Below are positions 35,454 through 47,256 of a stretch of DNA of 64,000 nucleotides, in pieces (within the stretch, counting starts at the first letter, position 1; every line of letters starts with the position of its first letter). The notes below the pieces were generated by a model. The model was not told the origin of the DNA and searched no databases. It saw only the letters and a program-made list of their open reading frames with translations. The DNA is taken from contig JAQFVV010000554.1 in the NCBI GenBank assembly GCA_028023455.1, forward strand, positions 312,001 through 376,000. Reading direction: 5' to 3'. Origin of the DNA: Epiperipatus broadwayi. Taxonomy: Eukaryota > Onychophora > Udeonychophora > Euonychophora > Peripatidae. The translations under genes were made by a program, and so were the position numbers.

Positions 35454-35565
35454 TTTTCCTCATGTGTCATAGCATCATCCAGGAAGTGAACCCGCTAACT
35501 CCGAAACAACTGCTTTACTTGTAAAGCAGATGTCACTGACCCTCCTCAACCACCAATGCTTGACT
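35454..35565 (-). mobile_element. tRNA-derived SINE (family S1), minus strand
   Basis: It is flanked by near-identical 15-bp target duplications, agctaatacactctt (35,439-35,453) and agttaatacactctt (35,566-35,580). On the minus strand it reads gtcaagcattggtggttgag ... gcgggttcacttcctggatg ... gctatgacacatg and ends in an A-rich tail. Confidence 0.85.
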
Positions 35566-37057
35566 AGTTAATACACTCTTATTATAAATTTATTTAAACA
35601 CACATTGATTATGTAAGTAATATTTACTAAGGCTTTAATCTCAAGAATATGCGTGTAAAAATGCAATATTAGGGACCTCTACAGGTCTTAGCAAATATTA
35701 CACTTTTATTAATACAGGGAATAATATTAGTCAGAAATCAACTGCTGTGTTCTACAGTAAAATTAGACTAGTTTGTATCTAAAAAAATTGTATTAATAAT
35801 GTATATATTGAACTGGATACTTTCTCCGCTTCAAAAGCAACCATTCTAAAATCAAAACTAAATTATATATTTATAAAGGTTTTAAAAGGAAAGAGAAAAT
35901 TATATGTAAAAATTATGTATTTTATTATTTTATAACGAGTATTTTGCCATAACACTCATACTCGATTATACATGGGAATCGTAAAAATATTTTAATTTAA
36001 AAGAGTTTTGATTGAGATAAGCTTTTTGTTTTGTTTGTTTTAATCAATTTTAAAAGCAGAAGCTTATATTTTAATTATTAAAATTGGTATTTGAAAAGTG
36101 AAAACATAAGGCAAATGAATAGCCCTGGTTAAAATCTTAATTAAGATCTAATGAGAGATAAAGAATAACCTGGTTAAGCTTTTTAATTAAGATCTGGCCA
36201 TGTGATAAAGAATAGGCATGGTTAGATTTTAAGATGTGACAGGAGATAACAATTGTATATTAAAGCTTGTGTTTTTGATTGAGAGGAACATATATAATTG
36301 TATATTTGCTAATTGCAGACGGCTGATATATAATTTTATATTAGAATTGTGAAGGAGGATTTTTGCATATTAGAAAATTGCATCTGATATATTTTATATT
36401 TGCTAATTGTGGACTGCTGACCTATAGATTTTTATATTTGCTAATTGCTGTTTTCTTGTTAATTGCAAATTTAAGAATGTGATAAAAGATTGAATGGCTG
36501 ATTACTAATTGCTGATTGGTAATGCTAAAGAAAATACACTTAATACAGAAAATAGTGACCACTTGTTCACAATGCTCTTAAAGAACTCTATTAAAACATG
36601 CCATGCTAAAAGCTTTGCAAGATGGAACCTGAGCTCCACAATTGTGACATCAGTACATGTCTTAATGTACTAGTTCAAAACTAGATCCTGAAGATTACCT
36701 TCATACTCCACAACCAGATTAACAGATACCGAAAACCATAGTAGTGTCCTTGATGGGATTAAAACCTTGCAAACCACTGAAATCAATCAAACAGAAAAAT
36801 TGAAGCCCTGAAGGTAACTGAACATTTTTCTATCTTAACTCAGAGCTTAAATCTTTAAACTTTATATTCAAAGAAAGAATATGAACATATGATAGGCCTA
36901 TGAGTAGGAATGTTAGATATTATTAATGAAATTTATAAATATTTCATTAAATGTATTTTTAACCTATAAGGTGATTTAAATCAGTTCAAGATTTCAATTT
37001 TGTCACTTTGTCAGAGAGTGTATTGTGAGTTAATATTTTATACTCCTTGTTTTTTTA

Positions 37058-37067
<10 letters not shown>

Positions 37068-37115
<48 letters not shown>
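37068..37115. repeat. (ATT)n microsatellite
   Basis: About sixteen ATT units. Confidence 0.9.
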
Positions 37116-37118
<3 letters not shown>

Positions 37119-37438
37119 TGCTGTTAAAAGCTTTGGAAGATAATAATAGTTTTCTTTTTATCTCACCTGTTTCCTATTTTATTTGAACTTACTTTAGTTT
37201 AATGTGTGTTCGCATTTTCTGCAAATAATAGCTCTTTTGGCTAGTGGTTTATCAATTATATAGTTCTGTTTTTCTTACACACTGTAGAGATTTCCTTTTT
37301 ATTCATTATATTAAAGATTAAGAAATCATAATCTTTTGTCTTTGCTTGCATGGAGTCAACCTTAAGGGACATATAAATGTGACCTCATGAGTGTTTATGG
37401 AGCATATGACATCCTTGTTTTGTCCTGATGTTTTTTTT

Positions 37439-37451
37439 TTGGGGGGGGGGG
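37439..37451. repeat. Poly-G run
   Basis: About twelve consecutive G follow a T-run. Confidence 0.7.
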
Positions 37452-38168
37452 TTAAGAAAAGCTCGCTCCATGCTATTCATTGACTTCCATACAAGATCAT
37501 CTTTACTAAATTTTTAAATAAAGGAAACAGAAATTTAAGAGTAAATAAATCGATAGCAAAAATGTCATTGTAATCCCCTATAAGTTAGATGAGAATTATA
37601 TTTGTTTTTGGCTGATATTTGTTTCTGTATCCTGTCCCTTAATTGTCTGAACAATGTTTAAGATCTCTTTCTCTCTTTGGGTATAACTGGTGGCATTCAT
37701 ATTCATCATCATTAACTTTTTAATCACTGTAAATTCATTTTTTTTGGTCGATAGTGACTTAGTGATGCCCTCAGTGACAATAAAAAGAAGTGGTGTCTGG
37801 TACAACAGATGTAAAGATTTTTGTGCTGCCAACATGGGACTCTGAATTGTAAAACTCATATGAAATTTTGTTCAGACTGTTGAGGAGTATTTCAAGGGTA
37901 GGAGGCAAAATATAGTGTTAGGATCAGTTTATGCTATTAGGTGTGTATTTTAGAGTGATTTGGAATAGGGGTTTGTCTTTTTAATATGAATAAATAATCA
38001 AATATAGTTTATTTTTGGATTTCTAAAAAAATTTTGAAGAAAAGGAAGTGGTAAATAAATAAATATTAAGTAGTCATATATATTTTTTAAAAAAGTAAAA
38101 AAATTCTAAAACTGAAAATAAAAGTTGAGAAATATATAAATATTGGGCTTTGATCTTGGTTTTTGAAA

Positions 38169-38760
38169 ATGGAATTCAGTGAAGTACTTAAGGAAGTAAG
38201 ACCTGTTTCTTTCAAAAATGTACAAGTAGTTGAAAAGGAGAAAGAGATGATGGAGATACAGATGATGATGAAAATGATGAAAGCTGAAATGACAGAAATG
38301 TGACAACAGTTACTGGAAATGAAATGAAGTCAGCAGGTGTTTGGTAAGAATTCAAAGCTGAAAAGAAAGAATTGAGGCAAGAAACAATGGAAAGAGTGGG
38401 GAAAAGCCAGGAGACCATAAAAAAGAATTGGATTAAAGAAATTCAGGAAAGAGAGAAGGAAGTTAAGATGGTAAAAGAAGATTGAGTGAAGTTAGACATG
38501 AGTTAAAACAAAATAGCATTAAGTCAGACAAGGTGGAAATAAAGCTAGTACAAATAGAAGAGGTGTGCCAAGATTACGGATACAGATTTTTAAAATAATA
38601 CAATAGCAGTTACATATACTAAAGAAGAAGCTTTGGAAGGAAATAGAAAAGGCTATAGATCGTGTGGTGGAGAAGTTAGAGCAGAAAGTAGAATTAATTT
38701 AAAGACATAAAAATAGTGCACAAATGTACCAAGATTACAAGGGGTTTAGAGTTACCCAAT
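38169..38760 (+). pseudogene. Decayed coiled-coil ORF related to 59,956-60,720
   Basis: The plus-strand frame from 38,169 reads 44 codons to a stop at 38,301-38,303. It contains VSFKNVQVVEKEKEMMEIQM followed by a methionine/lysine-rich MMKMM stretch. The intact ORF at 59,956 has YFKNPQLVEKEKEEVSEM, then MMMKMMM, at the same distance from its start. Downstream to about 38,760 the DNA is G/A-rich with Lys/Glu-rich pieces in changing frames and many stops, as expected for a decayed coiled-coil gene. The minus-strand frames at 38,106-38,418 are shadows. The function is unknown. Confidence 0.65.
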
Positions 38761-39200
38761 AGTAGAGATAAAAAAATAAATATGAGTGCTTCATGATGGG
38801 GATTAAAGTGTATGGAAAGGTCCTATGGAAAATTAGTATAGGAACACTGGAGAATAAGGACAAGATGGACCAACCAGCTGGTTTTTGGGGAAAAAACAAT
38901 TCCATATTGGAAACATTTAAAGTAGAAGTGGGAAAATTCCATTAAACCACCTTGAAAGTTTAGCCGGTATATTTTTATATAATATACTGTGGCTATTAGA
39001 TATCTTCTACAAAAACTGAAATCCATGCTCACTGCTCCATGGTCAATCACATCGTGAAATAAATAAAAAATGTTTTTCATATTCTCAACGTTTAAACAAA
39101 AAAAAATGAGTGTAGCTTGTATTAACTTTATTTAGTCCATCTGGACTTTTGTAAGCTTTTTATTCAGCTTATTGGTCATTAAGATAAAATCATTGAAAAT
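38761..39200. other. Non-coding stretch
   Basis: Nothing was recognised. It may be decayed internal sequence of the element carrying the coiled-coil relic. Confidence 0.35.
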
Positions 39201-39427
39201 ACAAGAATGAATGAAGCCGCCAAAGCCCTTGCTGATGCCAAAATTATTATCATACCCATGTTGACCTTAAGTCAATCTAAACCCTCACACATAGGATATT
39301 AATATGTCCCATAGGACATTAATATGTCCATTTGAAATATACAGTAGAGAGATTGGAAGAATACAGGTTGAATATGTAATATTTAAATCCATGTATATTG
39401 TCTATACTAAACTTAATGTAAATAGAC
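39200..39427. repeat. P2 core fragment
   Basis: It contains agcccttgctgatg, atacccatgttgacctta and gtccatttgaaatata, which match the central part of the adjoining P2 palindrome. This is a second, partial P2 copy in tandem. Confidence 0.6.
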
Positions 39428-40215
39428 AAGACTTGGACTCAGACTTCCACACTTACCTATAGCTATCCATTCCATCTTATAAATCAATACACATGACCAC
39501 ATACATGTGAAAAAGATAAATGATCTTTAATATATGCATTTCATGCTGAAACAGCCCCCATCAGTTGGTTTAGATCACTATCTCCCACACATATATACAA
39601 TCAGTGCTCACTTTATATTAAGATAGCAAATCTTCAAACATTAATGGACAAGCTTCAATCTTCTCCATCCTCCAACTCTTCAGCCATCCACATCATTGAA
39701 ATCTGAGGATGGAAATGCTCAAAGCCCTTGCTGATATTGATATTATTGTCATACCCATCATCATTCTGATCGCTCACACATAGGACAATAATAAGTCCAT
39801 TTAAATATGCCCATTTTCTTCTGTATATTTAAATGGACATATTAAGGTCTTATGTGTGAGGAGTCAGATTGACTTAAGGTCAACATCAGTATGACAATAA
39901 TATTAGCATCAGCAAGAGCTTTGACCATTCCATTCTTGAATTTTCAATGATATGAATAGTTGAAAAGTTGGAGGATGAAGAAGATTGAAGCTTGTCCATT
40001 AGAGTTTGAAGATTTGCTATCTTAATATAAACCGAGCACTGATTGTATATATGTGTGGAAACTGTGATCTGGACCAACTTGTTGAATGTTCGTTCAGCAT
40101 GAAGTACATATTAGAGATCATTTATTTTTCTCACATGTATGTGGTCATGTGCCATGGTTGTATGAGATAGACTGGATAGCTGTAGGGAGCTTGAAAGTCT
40201 GGATTCAAGTCTCTC
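39428..40215. repeat. Long palindrome, about 790 bp (family P2, copy 2)
   Basis: The arms run from gacttggactcagacttcca on the left to the inverted tggaagtc-like end (tgaaagtctggattcaagtc) on the right. The matching internal landmarks are ataatcagtgctc-type, gacaagcttcaatcttct against agaagattgaagcttgtcca, and gtccatttaaatatgcccat near the centre at 39,825. The outer ends again carry a tRNA-like segment. There is no coding content. Confidence 0.8.
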
Positions 40216-40384
40216 CTAATATATATTGAAGTGATATTTATATATGCTTCAAATCTGTAATTTAAAAATTTCAAGTTTATTTTAAAAGTAAAGATTTTCA
40301 ACAATTTTAATAAATAAAAATTATATAGGCACAATTTATAAGCGTAGATAAATGTTTATGGTATGATTAATTATAAGTTTATTT

Positions 40385-42083
40385 GGTAAAAGCCTGAAAT
40401 CCGGGCAAAGCCGCTTGGAGCGTTGATGCTAGACAAAATCAATGAAATATAACGTTACCGGGCCGCTGCAACTTTTTCTTTTTTTTATATAACAAGGTTT
40501 TTTTTTTTTTTTTTTTCTAATATTGATTAAACGAATAATTTTTATTTCATTTAGAACATGATTTCTTTATTATTAAACAAATTTTGATATTCATTTTCGT
40601 TACTTTTTGTGGGTTTTTTTGGAACCTGACTGACATTTTTTCAACAAATTTTGCTAATTGTATTTTTTTCCTTTTTATCATTTGAAAACTTCAGACCATT
40701 TTACGACATCAAAAAAATTTGTTTGAATTCCACTGCTGAAAAAATAGAATACAATTATTTGTGACTTGTTTAGAACTTAATTTTACCTTTCTTTTATTTT
40801 TATTTTTTTTGTCTTGACTAAATGGTTTTTCTTATTATTATTATTAATTTTACTTTTTTTTTTTAAACACAACTTGTTTTCACTTTGATTTAGATTATGT
40901 TTGAATTAGCCTTTTTTTTTTTTTTTTATGGCTACTACAAGAAACAGCTTTTGAGTGGGGAAGGGGGGGGGAATTCGTACTGTTATTATTAACAAAGGGC
41001 AACAAAAATAGCCAATTATTTTAACAGTGCTGAAAAAAGAGAATCAACTTTGGAACTTGTTTTGAATTTTGATTTCTTTTTGGTTGACGTAATTGTTTTT
41101 CTTAATATTAAATCAAAATTTACTTTTGTGTTTTTGCCGATTAAAAAATTGTTTTCAAACACCCACCCCCACCCACACTCAGAAAAAGAATTGTAACCAA
41201 AAAGTCAAGAATTTAACCTTTTTTTTCTTTTTTTGAAACAACTTTTTCTCACTTTTTACTTTGATTTCTATTTCATTCAAATTACCTTTTTTTTTTTTTT
41301 AGCCTTTTGGGGGTGGGGTGTATTTCATAATTTGTTATACTTAACAAAAAGTCAACCAAAGTTGTCATTTATTTTAACCCCGCTGCAAAAAATTGAATCC
41401 AAATACTTGTCAATTTCTAATGAAATAAAAAAAAAAAAGGACACAAACTTTGGACTTTTTACAATTATTTATTCGATTTTATTGCTGTAATAAAAAGTGG
41501 ACATTACGTGTGCCTGACAAAATAAAAGAAAAAACCACAATCTCACACACTTTCTATACTCGGCAATTTATCTGAAGAAAAGTTACAAAATTGCACATTC
41601 GTCTCAGACTTTTTAGTGGTCTCGAATATTTTCCCCACCATGCTGAAATGTGACTTAGCGCATGAGCTTTGTTGAAGCCTGTTTGAACATACACTTTGCC
41701 AATTTTTTACATATTAACCTTTTTTTTTCGGGAAGGGTGGGGACCATATGACAATTATTAATAATTAACATCTTTTAAATCGAAATGACATTACTCTGTT
41801 ACGGAGATTTGAAAATGTCGTACTGCCTTGAAATTTAAACACCCTCAAAGTGATACGGTAATCAGCTATGAATAGAATGAATATGCATAAGTAGCTTCAA
41901 AGCACAAAACAGGCCGTAATATTTTTGTGCAATGTCATGTAAAGTGGCCTAGCTTAATGGGTTAATACAATACGTAAATGTTGTATTAGCCTATAAGGCC
42001 GCGGCTGCCGAAACAGCATTTTTATGTGTTTTGACATGTAAACAATGCCCCAAGCGGCCGTGCCCAGATTTCAGGCTTTTACC
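40385..42083. mobile_element. 1.7 kb TIR DNA element, non-autonomous
   Basis: It starts ggtaaaagcctgaaatccgg and ends with the inverted form (cagatttcaggcttttacc). The terminal inverted repeat continues for about 40 bp with a few mismatches (gccgcttggagcgttg against gccgcttggggcattg). The flanks gtttattt (40,377-40,384) and atttattt (42,084-42,091) match at 7 of 8 positions, consistent with an 8-bp target duplication. The interior is T-rich and made of degenerate direct repeats of about 300-350 bp around cactgctgaaaaaatagaat, actttgatttctatttca and cctttttt. No transposase frame exists, and the ORF at 41,233-41,490 is repeat-derived. Confidence 0.75.
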
Positions 42084-42283
42084 ATTTATTTTTAAAAGTA
42101 TAATAAAACATAATGTATTGTTTCTATTATCAATTATAAAGTTGAAATGACATTCTTAGAAAAAGTAATTAAAATTTCTATAAACAGATTGATTAATTAA
42201 TTGAGATAAATATTTGATGTAATTTAATTAAGCACTGGCTGTTATTTTATTAATCCCTTTCAACAATAAAAAGTTTGTAAATG

Positions 42284-42485
42284 GTATGATTGGACAAATC
42301 AAGCTGTGGACCAAAATAAAGTTCAGACATTATTTACAACCAAGACATTGATGGATTGAAATGACCAGTGATTGATTCATTTCTGTATGATTGGACAAAT
42401 CAAGCTGTGGACCAAAATAAAGTTCAGACATTATTTACAACCAAGACATTGATGGATTGAAATGACCAGTGACTGATTCATTTCT
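42284..42485. repeat. 101-bp tandem duplication
   Basis: The unit gtatgattggacaaatcaag ... gattcatttct is present twice (42,284-42,384 and 42,385-42,485) with one visible change (gtgattg to gtgactg). Confidence 0.9.
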
Positions 42486-44472
42486 TTCTGATAAGCTAAC
42501 TCCAAGAATTATAAATAGTGGTTATAAATTATTGTGTTCAAAATATACTTCAATATATACTTTTATAGCCTATTGCTGAAAGATATACTTTGATTACTGA
42601 ACTGATTTCTGATGATTAATTCTTGATTGTGACTTCAATATAAATATTGTGCCTGGTATTAAAAAACACAATGATAGAGTAGATAAACCACAAGTTCATT
42701 TCATTCTTACCAGCTGGCAGAATGCAGGCTGAAGATGCAGTATGAAGTCAAAAAAAGAAGCCATCAAACATTGTGAGCGTTATGTCCAGTCTATATATGC
42801 ATTATATGCCAAGCTTCAAGTATTTACTGTGTATGGAGAACCCCGCTCTCAATTAATAAATAAACTACTGTTCAATGATGCCTGTTGAATTAAGACCAGA
42901 GGAATAAAGTCTATCATCACCACAGCTATGGTTTAACAAATAAAAGGGTACAACTACTTGAAGTCCGAATTCGAACTCTTAATGTTGAAAGAGAATGGGT
43001 ATGAACTTTAAAATATATTATTCTATTACTAACATTAAATATTTATTCCCATTAAATTGAAAATTATTTTATAACTTATTATATATCTGTTTATAAATTA
43101 GAATGATAAGAGATTGCTCTTTTATTATTTTATCATGCCCCAATTCAGTTGGCATAAATGTAAAAGATCTTTTTTTTTAATAAAAAGCAATTAGCTTTTT
43201 ATCACAATCTTTTATAGATTTCGTGTTTTAAAACCAGACATTTTCACTTCCTTCAAATATAAAACAAGCTGTGCAGATTGAATAAATTAATATTATCATT
43301 TATTGTCTTTTAATAATTTACAGTTTTAAGCCAGCTACCCTTTGGTTTTGAGAAAGATAATTTGGATGTATTGATATAAGTTAACTGCTATAGCTTTATT
43401 TCAGGCTGTTTTGTTTATATACAAGATTCATTTATGTGTGTTTTAAGTGTTCATAAATGATTGTGATACCGTTGAGATTGCTTGTCACTTGCAGTCACTG
43501 TCTTACTTAAAGCAGTGATGTGGAGTAGATGGACATTCCTACTGTATATCAACTACTTTGTTATTTTGTACATATCTTGGATAATACCATTTGTGATTGC
43601 TGGTTCCTCTTATGGTTAATACCTTTACAATAGTACATGATAAGTGAAAATTTCTATGGTATTGTATATTCCTAGCTCACATGTATTTATTTATTCATTA
43701 ATAATGCATCATAGATGTCCGGTTCTTGCATTTTACACTTGCACATATAGTGATTAATTAATTATTTGTATTACAGCCTGAAAGTATTTATAATAATCCA
43801 GTTCTTTAAATAGTTAATAAACATTTATTTTTAGCACTGTTTCATTCAGATATCGTAAACAGTGGTTTAAAGTGAGTAGTCTAGCCTCACACTTTCACTT
43901 ACAGTACTTAAGATTTGCCCATATATAAGCATTTGGGTTGGATTGAATAAGTGGATTCATTTTATTCTTTCCTAAATACTATATCTTGTGTTGTAAGCGG
44001 AAGTACTCATTTATTATTATTTAACACTCGTGAAAAAGCGCACAATAGCTTAAATGGCTGATTAAATTTATTAAATAGTTAATGAATTTAGAGAAGGGAA
44101 GTTGATTAATGTTAAAACTGTAGTATATTGCCTATGATAATTTGTCTATGCAGCAAGTTTATTTTTGTTCAGAATCTATTAAAAATGTATTATAATGTAT
44201 TATCTGTGCATAAAATTAAACAATCATTAATCGTATAAATTTGTTTTAAAAACTGACAGGGCAGTCAATTTATGCTATCCTGTGTGTATTGTAAATGCAT
44301 GAATAAATTGTAGTATCTCATTATCTTTAACATTCATTATTCTTTTGCAATCAATAATTTAATTAGAATATTATATAGAGTCTCATGTGTCTAACTGATC
44401 TTAGCAGATAATAAAAATAGTATATTCAAGCGCTGGTCAATCAAGGTTTGGTTGATAGTGTAGGTTTTGGTG
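42486..44472. other. AT-rich non-coding stretch
   Basis: No coding signature or repeat partner was recognised. Confidence 0.4.
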
Positions 44473-44890
44473 ACTACACAATTAAGTCTTCCTTCAATTT
44501 TGTTAGAAATATTAAGAATACATTAATAGATTAAGATTTTGAAATTGCAGCCATGGATGTGACAGAATTATATGGATCGATTAACAGGAAGTGATCGATT
44601 AACATCATTCACAAAAAATTAATAAGTAAACATTGTCCAGCTGAACTCATAAACTTTATTCTAGCCTTCCTTAATTGGTTAGACAATAACATTTTTACAA
44701 CTTTTGAGGGTAAATGGTATGATATGAAAGATGGTTGGCCGATGGGTCTTCCCTTAAGTGGGGTTATTTCTAGCATATTTTAAACTTCTTCGAAAAGCAA
44801 ATCATCTCTAAATACCACACTAAAACTCCTGGATTAATATACTCACAGTATGTTGATGATTGGTTTATTGCAGCTCCAAGAGATTTAATC

Positions 44891-45175
44891 ATGAACATTC
44901 AAAATGAATTACAGCTGCAAACTAAATTAATCATGAAGACCATCTGGGAGAAAAAATTGCAGAAACTAAAATATTTAGATTTGCTAGTCCATAGAGAAGG
45001 CAGAGATCTGCATTATTGCATAATTATCAAACCTCTTGAGATCAGAGGATTCACCCACCCAAACTTCAATTCACCTATATCATATAAATTCACAGGTCTA
45101 AATGCATTTTTATTTAGGAATCAAAATTTTTTAAATTCGAGGCTGATAGGAAGGCTAATATTGCAAGCTACATAA
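44891..45175 (+). pseudogene. Penelope-like RT, C-terminal piece
   Basis: This is the longest open part of the Penelope RT, 94 residues, starting just after the YVDD active site. It carries LKYLDLLVHREGRDLHYCII (residues 26-45), equivalent to the 'i.FLDv.i.r.....l...vyrKpt' block, then GFTHPNFNSPISYKFTG. The methionine start is incidental, because the domain continues upstream in the same frame through YSQYVDDWFIAAPRDLI. Confidence 0.75.
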
Positions 45176-45443
45176 GGGATTTATTAAGCGTCGGCTTCAA
45201 CTACAGATTAATTATTAAGAAAATTGATAAATTTTATAAAAAATCAATAGCTAACAACACTATTTAAAGATAAACCCCAAATCACCCTATCTTACACCCC
45301 CAAAATATCTAAACAGCATATAAAAACTTTAGCTAATGAATGTAAAGTCGGCTTCTGACCTCCCCCAATACTAACAGACTCATTAACAATGTGAAGGACA
45401 GAATCGATCCATCTCAAACACCCCAAGTTGTATATAGCATTTC

Positions 45444-45800
45444 ATGCTCCCAGGCTGGATTGGATGCAGTGCCACATACTATGGGGAGACCAAGGCCACT
45501 GTATATAATAGAGCTAGTCAGTGCATGTATACATACAGAAGAGAAAAAAAAACAATGATAACATCTCAATATTTTTTAACATGGGAAGCAGGATGGTCAT
45601 ATATGTTCGAACCCTCCAACCCCAAAATAGTGCGTACTGAAGCTAATGATTGCAAAAGGAAGATAAATAAATGTATTTTATCATCAATGATAACGCAATC
45701 AATAGTGACCCATGTTTCGCTATCTCCAGAAAATGGACAAGTTAATTTATTACATATGCATTTACATACTTTACCATTTATCAATATCATAACAATTTAA
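45444..45800 (+). pseudogene. Penelope-like GIY-YIG endonuclease piece
   Basis: The 118-residue frame begins inside the endonuclease domain. CSATYYGETKATVYNRASQ (residues 8-26) fits the YIG half, with the Arg that follows in GIY-YIG enzymes. The GIY half (VVYSISC) lies just upstream near 45,424 in a different frame. The family nickase would cut target DNA for primed reverse transcription. The remaining residues resemble the loosely conserved tail. The glutamate expected later in the domain was not placed with confidence. Confidence 0.65.
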
Positions 45801-45850
45801 AATATGCTTTGGCTATGAATATGAGGGACAAAACCTCAAAAGCATTAGGC

Positions 45851-46309
45851 CTACATTAATTTATTTTGATTGTTTTATTACCATTAAAAACTTCTTCACC
45901 CAGCATGTTAAAGTGCTTGTATATACTATTATATTTATTGGAGAAGTATACTAAATTATTTTTACAGATAATAAAAAGAAAATGTTTATTCTATTGCTTC
46001 AGAATGTGAAGATTCCATGCAAATTGCCCTTGGGTGATTTGCACGTGAGCTGTACATTTTGGACAGTTACAGTATATATATTGTAATATATAAAACGTTC
46101 AACCGTGTGTTAGAATATATTTGTAAAAACTTTAATATTAGTGTTAATATTAAGAATACACACACGTATATAATTCGACTATATATAAATAAATCAAATC
46201 AAATAAATAAATGAATGACAAACTTTTATTGATTCTTCTAGTGCTTTCAAAGAAGTACAAATATTTCTTTCGTTTTCATGAAGTTCAAATATGCAAAATA
46301 AGACAGATT
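45851..46309. other. AT-rich non-coding stretch
   Basis: Its first part is probably the 3' tail of the Penelope element. Nothing else was recognised. Confidence 0.4.
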
Positions 46310-46525
46310 AAATATGCAAATGTGGATGGGAAAATTTAAATTTGCCATTTCTTAGACATGGTGTAAAATGTCTCTTTTTTATTCATCGCATGTTCATCCG
46401 GTATAATATAGCACACCTCTTTCACCTTCAAGGTGAAAGAGGCATGCTGTTATATTATATCGGATGAACATGCGATGAAGAAATGGCAAATTTAAATTTT
46501 CCCCTACACATTTGCATATTCAGAC
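46310..46525. repeat. Near-perfect palindrome, about 215 bp
   Basis: gggaaaatttaaatttgcca on the left matches tggcaaatttaaattttccc on the right. Further in, atcgcatgttcatccggtat matches atatcggatgaacatgcgat, and ctctttcacctt meets aaggtgaaagag at the centre near 46,431. The left arm has an insertion of about 30 bp near 46,350. Confidence 0.9.
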
Positions 46526-46544
46526 ACGAGATCTAAAAATACCA

Positions 46545-47222
46545 ACCCTGACACCTCTCTGAGGAGTGCCAAAGCATGAAACCATGGTCAGGGGTTTAGG
46601 GAGGGGTTCCTGATAGAGATATTTTTAAGTGTTGGCTCTGGCTAAGCATTTATCATAAAGCTTGTAGAGGAATTGGCAATCCTCATTGTTTATAACTTAC
46701 AAGCTTAAGAGATAGGGTCATGTGATATATGACTCTTATTTTGACTATTTATAATCTCTGCCATAAGACTTATGCAATTTTATATTGCTAAGATTACTAA
46801 TATATGGTGTGGCTAAAAATCTATCAGCCCCATATAGCTATTTGAGTTGGATAGCTGGGTTTGAAGACATCTAGATGTCTGAAAATTTCAGATTTTCCAC
46901 TCAGTAGATAACTTTTAGATAAGTGCTTGGCTTTGGGTTGGTATTTTTAGATCTAGTGTCTGAACCTACCATGACACCTCTCCAAGGAGTGCCAAAGCAT
47001 GAAACCATGGTCAGGGGTTTGGGGAGGGTTCCTGACAAAGATATTTTAAGTGCTGGCTCTGGCTAAGCAGGGGTTTGGGAAGGGGTTCCTGACAGAGATA
47101 TTTTAAGTACTGGCTCTGGCTAAGCATTTATCATAAAGCTTGTAGAGGAATTGGCAATCCTCGTTGTTTATAACTTACAAGCTTAAGAGATAGGGTCATG
47201 TGATATATGACTCTTATTTTGA
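46545..47222. repeat. Family P5, two half-copies in direct order
   Basis: Two single arms of the palindrome at 28,553 run in the same direction. Each starts near ctgacacctctctgaggagt or atgacacctctccaaggagt, passes tgccaaagcatgaaaccatg and aagcatttatcataaagctt, and ends at gtgatatatgactcttattt (46,720-46,745 and 47,195-47,222). The second has an internal tandem duplication of about 55-60 bp at roughly 47,015-47,125 (ggttcctgaca-agatatttt ... ggctctggctaagca). Between them lies a unique spacer. Confidence 0.75.
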
Positions 47223-47256
47223 CAATGCAATGAGTTAATCTCAAAACATTACATAT

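Larger units (their letters stand above)
35581..38168. other. Non-coding stretch with short repeats
   Basis: Around 36,110-36,240 a motif of the type ggttaa-ttaattaagatct-gataaagaatag is repeated two to three times. At 36,290-36,440 tatatttgctaattgc recurs several times. The sequence may be the decayed LTR or leader of the coiled-coil element that follows, which is inference only. ORFs here have no domains. Confidence 0.4.
44473..45850 (+). mobile_element. Penelope-like element: RT plus GIY-YIG remnant
   Basis: Plus-strand pieces follow the Penelope order. IKSSFNFVRNIKNTL (from about 44,480) and MDVTELYGSI (44,553, first catalytic Asp) are followed by GWPMGLPLSG near 44,733. The active-site motif YSQYVDDWFIAA lies near 44,845-44,880. 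Next comes KLQKLKYLDLLVHREGRD and a FTHPNFNSP block. Then, about 250 bp on, QVVYSISC and, in another frame, CSATYYGETKATVYNR match the two halves of a GIY-YIG endonuclease. Stops and frameshifts break all parts. A related 3' tail appears at 57,052-57,135. Confidence 0.82.

Noticed and set aside
41233-41490. 85-codon ORF in the TIR element
   Set aside because: It derives from T-rich internal repeats and has no transposase motif.
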